Assembly (NCBI GenBank): GCA_002352105.1
Contig: DEHV01000081.1
Coordinates: 1,853 to 36,322, forward strand
Reading direction: 5' to 3'
DNA: 34,470 nt
From: Chitinophagaceae bacterium UBA2791
GTDB taxonomy: Bacteria > Bacteroidota > Bacteroidia > Chitinophagales > Chitinophagaceae
Positions 32,477 to 34,470 of this stretch are shown here, piece after piece. Each line of letters starts with the position of its first letter. Position 1 is the first letter of the stretch. Under the pieces are notes generated by a model that was not told the DNA's origin, made no database searches, and saw nothing but the letters and a program-made list of their open reading frames with translations. Both the position numbers and the translations under genes were made by a program.

Positions 32477-32518
32477 CTTGTTGTGTCAATTTATCAACCA
32501 CATATATCTATATCCGCG

Positions 32519-32543
32519 GTTTCTTTCATAAGCAAAAAGAAAC
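32519..32543 (+). terminator. A/T-rich hairpin after DUF2200 gene, possible weak terminator
   Basis: An 8-bp inverted repeat GTTTCTTT and AAAGAAAC with a 9-base loop lies 43 bases after the DUF2200 stop. It has no T tract, so termination is uncertain. Confidence 0.3.
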
Positions 32544-32610
32544 GGTTTCAACAATATGTTTATATAAAGTATATTTCCGTTTGAAATTATAGAACGAAAT
32601 AACTGTCAAT

Positions 32611-33504
32611 ATGCGTTACCTGATTGCGGCTTTATTTTTTGTCGCCATAATAACGCTTGCAGGCTGCGCTGCTACACAGCATATAGAGAGCGGCGATAAA
32701 CTGGCAAAGCGGATCAGCAGCCAAAAAGGACTGATGGCGTTTTGGGACTTTGCAGATACTTCCGGTCGTCCGGCGGCGGGCGCCGCCAAAGAGGTAAGAC
32801 TTGATCCATACGGATCTGCGCGTTTTGTAAAAGGCAGCCCTTTTTCAGGATGGGCAATGGAGTTGGATGGCAAAAGCTATTGGTTCATCAGGCACGAGAA
32901 CAGCGGCGCCCTCGATATAAAGACCAATGCGGTTACTGTAATAGCCTGGGTAAAATGGCAGGGCGGAATGGGTTTTGTTGCCGGTAAATGGAACGAGTAC
33001 AGCGATGGCGGGAAAAGACAGTACGGGTTGTTTTTGTCTTTGCCGTATTACAATGGCGAGAACCAGGTCTGCGGCCATATTTCCAAACATGGAGGTCCTA
33101 CCGCGCCTTTTCCATTCAGCATAGATTATTCGGCCAGTCCGCAGGAAGTCCCACCGGATGAATGGGTCTGCGTTGCCTTCACCTATGATGGTAAATACAT
33201 CCGGTCTTATCTCAACGGGGTATTTGAAGCGCGTGATCCTGAGCTGATCAAGCATACGGCCGGCTTCCTGGAAGATCATCCACAGGGACTAACGCAGGTC
33301 AAAAACCCGTATTACTATCCTGAGGGCATGGGTAATAACGGTTCCGATTTTACGGTCGGCGCTGTGCTGGTAAAAGCGGGTATGGGTAATTTTTTCAAAG
33401 GAAAAATAGGAGCCGTTGCCGTATTCGACAGGGCTTTAAGCGATCAGGAAATGAAGCGGATCGCAGTAATGCCGTTACAACCGGGAGATGAACGAACGCA
33501 TTGA
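32611..33504 (+). CDS. Lipoprotein with LamG/concanavalin A-like domain
   Basis: The 297-residue protein has a lipoprotein signal with lipobox LAGC (Cys19) followed by AATQHIES. The mature part is a LamG/ConA-like beta sandwich: GLMAFWDFADTSGRPAAG opens the domain, AMELDGKSYWFIRH and NAVTVIAWVKW are typical strands, and WVCVAFTYDGKYIRSYLNGVFEARDPE, with the usual YDG and LNG turns, leads to FTVGAVLV, FFKGKIGAVAVFDRALSDQEMKRI at the end. Such domains bind carbohydrates or act as part of polysaccharide-processing enzymes; no catalytic motif is apparent. DUF1080 3-keto-disaccharide hydrolases share this fold, but I do not see their conserved motifs. The likely place is the outer membrane or periplasm. 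It stands alone, without susC/susD partners. Confidence 0.8.
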   Translation: MRYLIAALFFVAIITLAGCAATQHIESGDKLAKRISSQKGLMAFWDFADTSGRPAAGAAKEVRLDPYGSARFVKGSPFSGWAMELDGKSYWFIRHENSGALDIKTNAVTVIAWVKWQGGMGFVAGKWNEYSDGGKRQYGLFLSLPYYNGENQVCGHISKHGGPTAPFPFSIDYSASPQEVPPDEWVCVAFTYDGKYIRSYLNGVFEARDPELIKHTAGFLEDHPQGLTQVKNPYYYPEGMGNNGSDFTVGAVLVKAGMGNFFKGKIGAVAVFDRALSDQEMKRIAVMPLQPGDERTH

Positions 33505-33759
33505 TCCGCCCGTTATGCTATTTGTTAACACGGGTTACTGCCATATCTCTTCAAGTCTTGTTCATAAGCCTTACAAATGGTTTCATTCTTCCTGCCGTTA
33601 GCGGGAATGCGAAGTATACCAGATAGGCTATATTAAAATAGCCCCTTCAAGCGCAGAATGGAGGGGCCCGGTAAAAACCCTGCGACGGGGATCTGGCGGT
33701 TAAATTTATAATAAAGCGATTGCAAGAAAACGATTGATTAAAAAAGTATAATTGAGAAA

Positions 33760-34470
33760 ATGACGAATATTCCCTCCTCTCCTCAAAACGTACTCGATAC
33801 GCACGGCAACAATACCATTTTTATGGTATGGAATTTTAAAGACAAAGCAGGTATCAAAGATGCATTTAAAAGAATATGCGCATTGGTTATTAATTTGAAC
33901 CATTCTGCGGGTATTCGTTTTCAGGATGACAGTGAAAGTTGTGTGATGGGCATTGGGCACGATGCCTGGCTCCGGCTTCAGCTCCCATCGCCGCTTCCGA
34001 AAGAGTTGGAAAATTTTGCGCCGATTGCCGGTAAAAAACATACGGCTATTGCTACAAAGGGAGACCTGCATTTTCATCTGCGATCGTTCAATAACAGAGG
34101 TATCTGCTATGATATGGCGGCAGCAATATCAGATGTTTTGGACACTGTAGCTGAGTGTGTGGAAGAAGTGCATGGTTTCAGGTATTGGGATGGGCGCTCT
34201 ATTTTGGGATTTGTAGATGGGACCGAAAACCCCCAGGGAGAAAAGTTGCGGGCATATTTTGGCCTGGTTGGGGACAGCGATCCGGCTTATAAAGGAGGCA
34301 GCTATCTTTTTGTTCAGAAATATATTCATGACCTGAAAGCATTCAATGCATTATCACTTCCCGAACAGGAAGCGGTATTTGGCAGGCATAAAGCAAGCGA
34401 TGTAGAAATGCCGGACGATGTAAAACCTAAAAATTCTCACAGCGCAGTCGCTAATGTTGGAGATGATTTT
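33760..34470 (+). CDS. DyP-type peroxidase, N-terminal 237 residues (3' end outside window)
   Basis: The frame from the ATG at 33760 stays open to the window edge. It was identified by reading the frame directly. The hallmark GFVDGTENP lies at residues 150-158, with the catalytic Asp153 of the GxxDG motif. GKKHTAIATKGDLHFHLRS, VEEVHGFRYWDGRSILGF and GGSYLFVQKYIHDLKAFN are also characteristic of the YfeX-like DyP group. His227 in PKNSHSAV is the probable proximal heme ligand. The distal Arg and the rest of the C-terminal domain lie beyond 34470. There is no signal peptide or Tat motif, so a cytoplasmic or encapsulated enzyme is likely. DyP peroxidases oxidise dyes, phenolics or porphyrin-type substrates with hydrogen peroxide. 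Upstream (33505-33759) is an intergenic spacer with an imperfect CCCCTTC/GGAGGGG hairpin at 33642-33666. Confidence 0.88.
   Translation, partial: MTNIPSSPQNVLDTHGNNTIFMVWNFKDKAGIKDAFKRICALVINLNHSAGIRFQDDSESCVMGIGHDAWLRLQLPSPLPKELENFAPIAGKKHTAIATKGDLHFHLRSFNNRGICYDMAAAISDVLDTVAECVEEVHGFRYWDGRSILGFVDGTENPQGEKLRAYFGLVGDSDPAYKGGSYLFVQKYIHDLKAFNALSLPEQEAVFGRHKASDVEMPDDVKPKNSHSAVANVGDDF

Noticed and set aside
32611..33504. LamG-like lipoprotein as a 3-keto-glycoside hydrolase (DUF1080)
   Set aside because: The fold is similar, but the LamG hallmarks (YDG, LNG, final KIGAVAVFDRALS) fit better and I see no DUF1080-specific motif.
1..34470. CRISPR array, tRNA, rRNA, insertion sequence or prophage genes
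   Set aside because: No regularly spaced repeats, no tRNA-like T-arm and acceptor pairing, no transposase, integrase or phage structural genes were recognised on either strand.

Overview
The window looks like a piece of a Bacteroidota chromosome, probably Chitinophagaceae or a close relative. The support is indirect: many lipoproteins with a lipobox, a Tat-exported sugar-isomerase-like protein, GMC oxidoreductases paired with gluconate 2-dehydrogenase subunit 3-like proteins, a PVC-type cytochrome c fusion, starts with weak or no Shine-Dalgarno sequence, and several TAnnTTTG-type -7 boxes. No rRNA, tRNA, insertion sequence, integrase or CRISPR array was seen. Almost all long frames resolve into ordinary chromosomal genes.

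Layout. Positions 1-1952 hold the end of a subunit 3 gene and its GMC dehydrogenase, closed by tandem terminators. Positions 2287-4376 (minus) hold a 3-hydroxyacyl-CoA-dehydrogenase-like gene followed by an M19 dipeptidase. Positions 4628-6674 hold a GguC/AraD1-family (FAH fold) protein and a Tat-exported TIM-barrel protein, followed by a strongly foldable spacer and a small orphan protein. Positions 7368-13035 hold a membrane-anchored amidase (minus), a UPF1/IGHMBP2-like helicase, a class IV aminotransferase and a convergent exported esterase. Positions 13445-18000 hold a GH123/DUF4091-like lipoprotein, a PfkB sugar kinase and a secreted ThuA-like protein. Positions 18218-21385 (minus) encode a 1055-residue lipoprotein fusing SGNH, PVC-type beta-propeller, helical-repeat and cytochrome c domains. 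Positions 21604-24502 hold a second GMC/subunit 3 pair and an NTF2-like protein. Positions 24621-28841 hold a secreted beta-propeller protein and a malonate module: an ACSF3/MatB-like malonyl-CoA synthetase plus the MadL and MadM transporter subunits. Positions 28978-34470 hold a truncated GNAT, a stand-alone GyrI-like protein, an esterase, an amidohydrolase lipoprotein, a DUF2200 protein, a LamG-like lipoprotein and the start of a DyP-type peroxidase.

How it may work together (inference). Two FAD/Fe-S GMC dehydrogenases with Tat-exported partner subunits, an exported sugar-isomerase-like protein, a ThuA-like protein, glycoside-hydrolase-like and LamG-like lipoproteins and a cytochrome c propeller protein fit an extracytoplasmic oxidative route for glycosides, of the kind in which the sugar is first oxidised to a keto-glycoside and electrons go to a c-type cytochrome. 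The two GMC enzymes differ in their cysteine clusters: C-X5-C-X3-C in the first, and the same spacing with an extra internal cysteine in the second. The malonate module is separate. It looks complete for uptake and activation but has no decarboxylase in the window.
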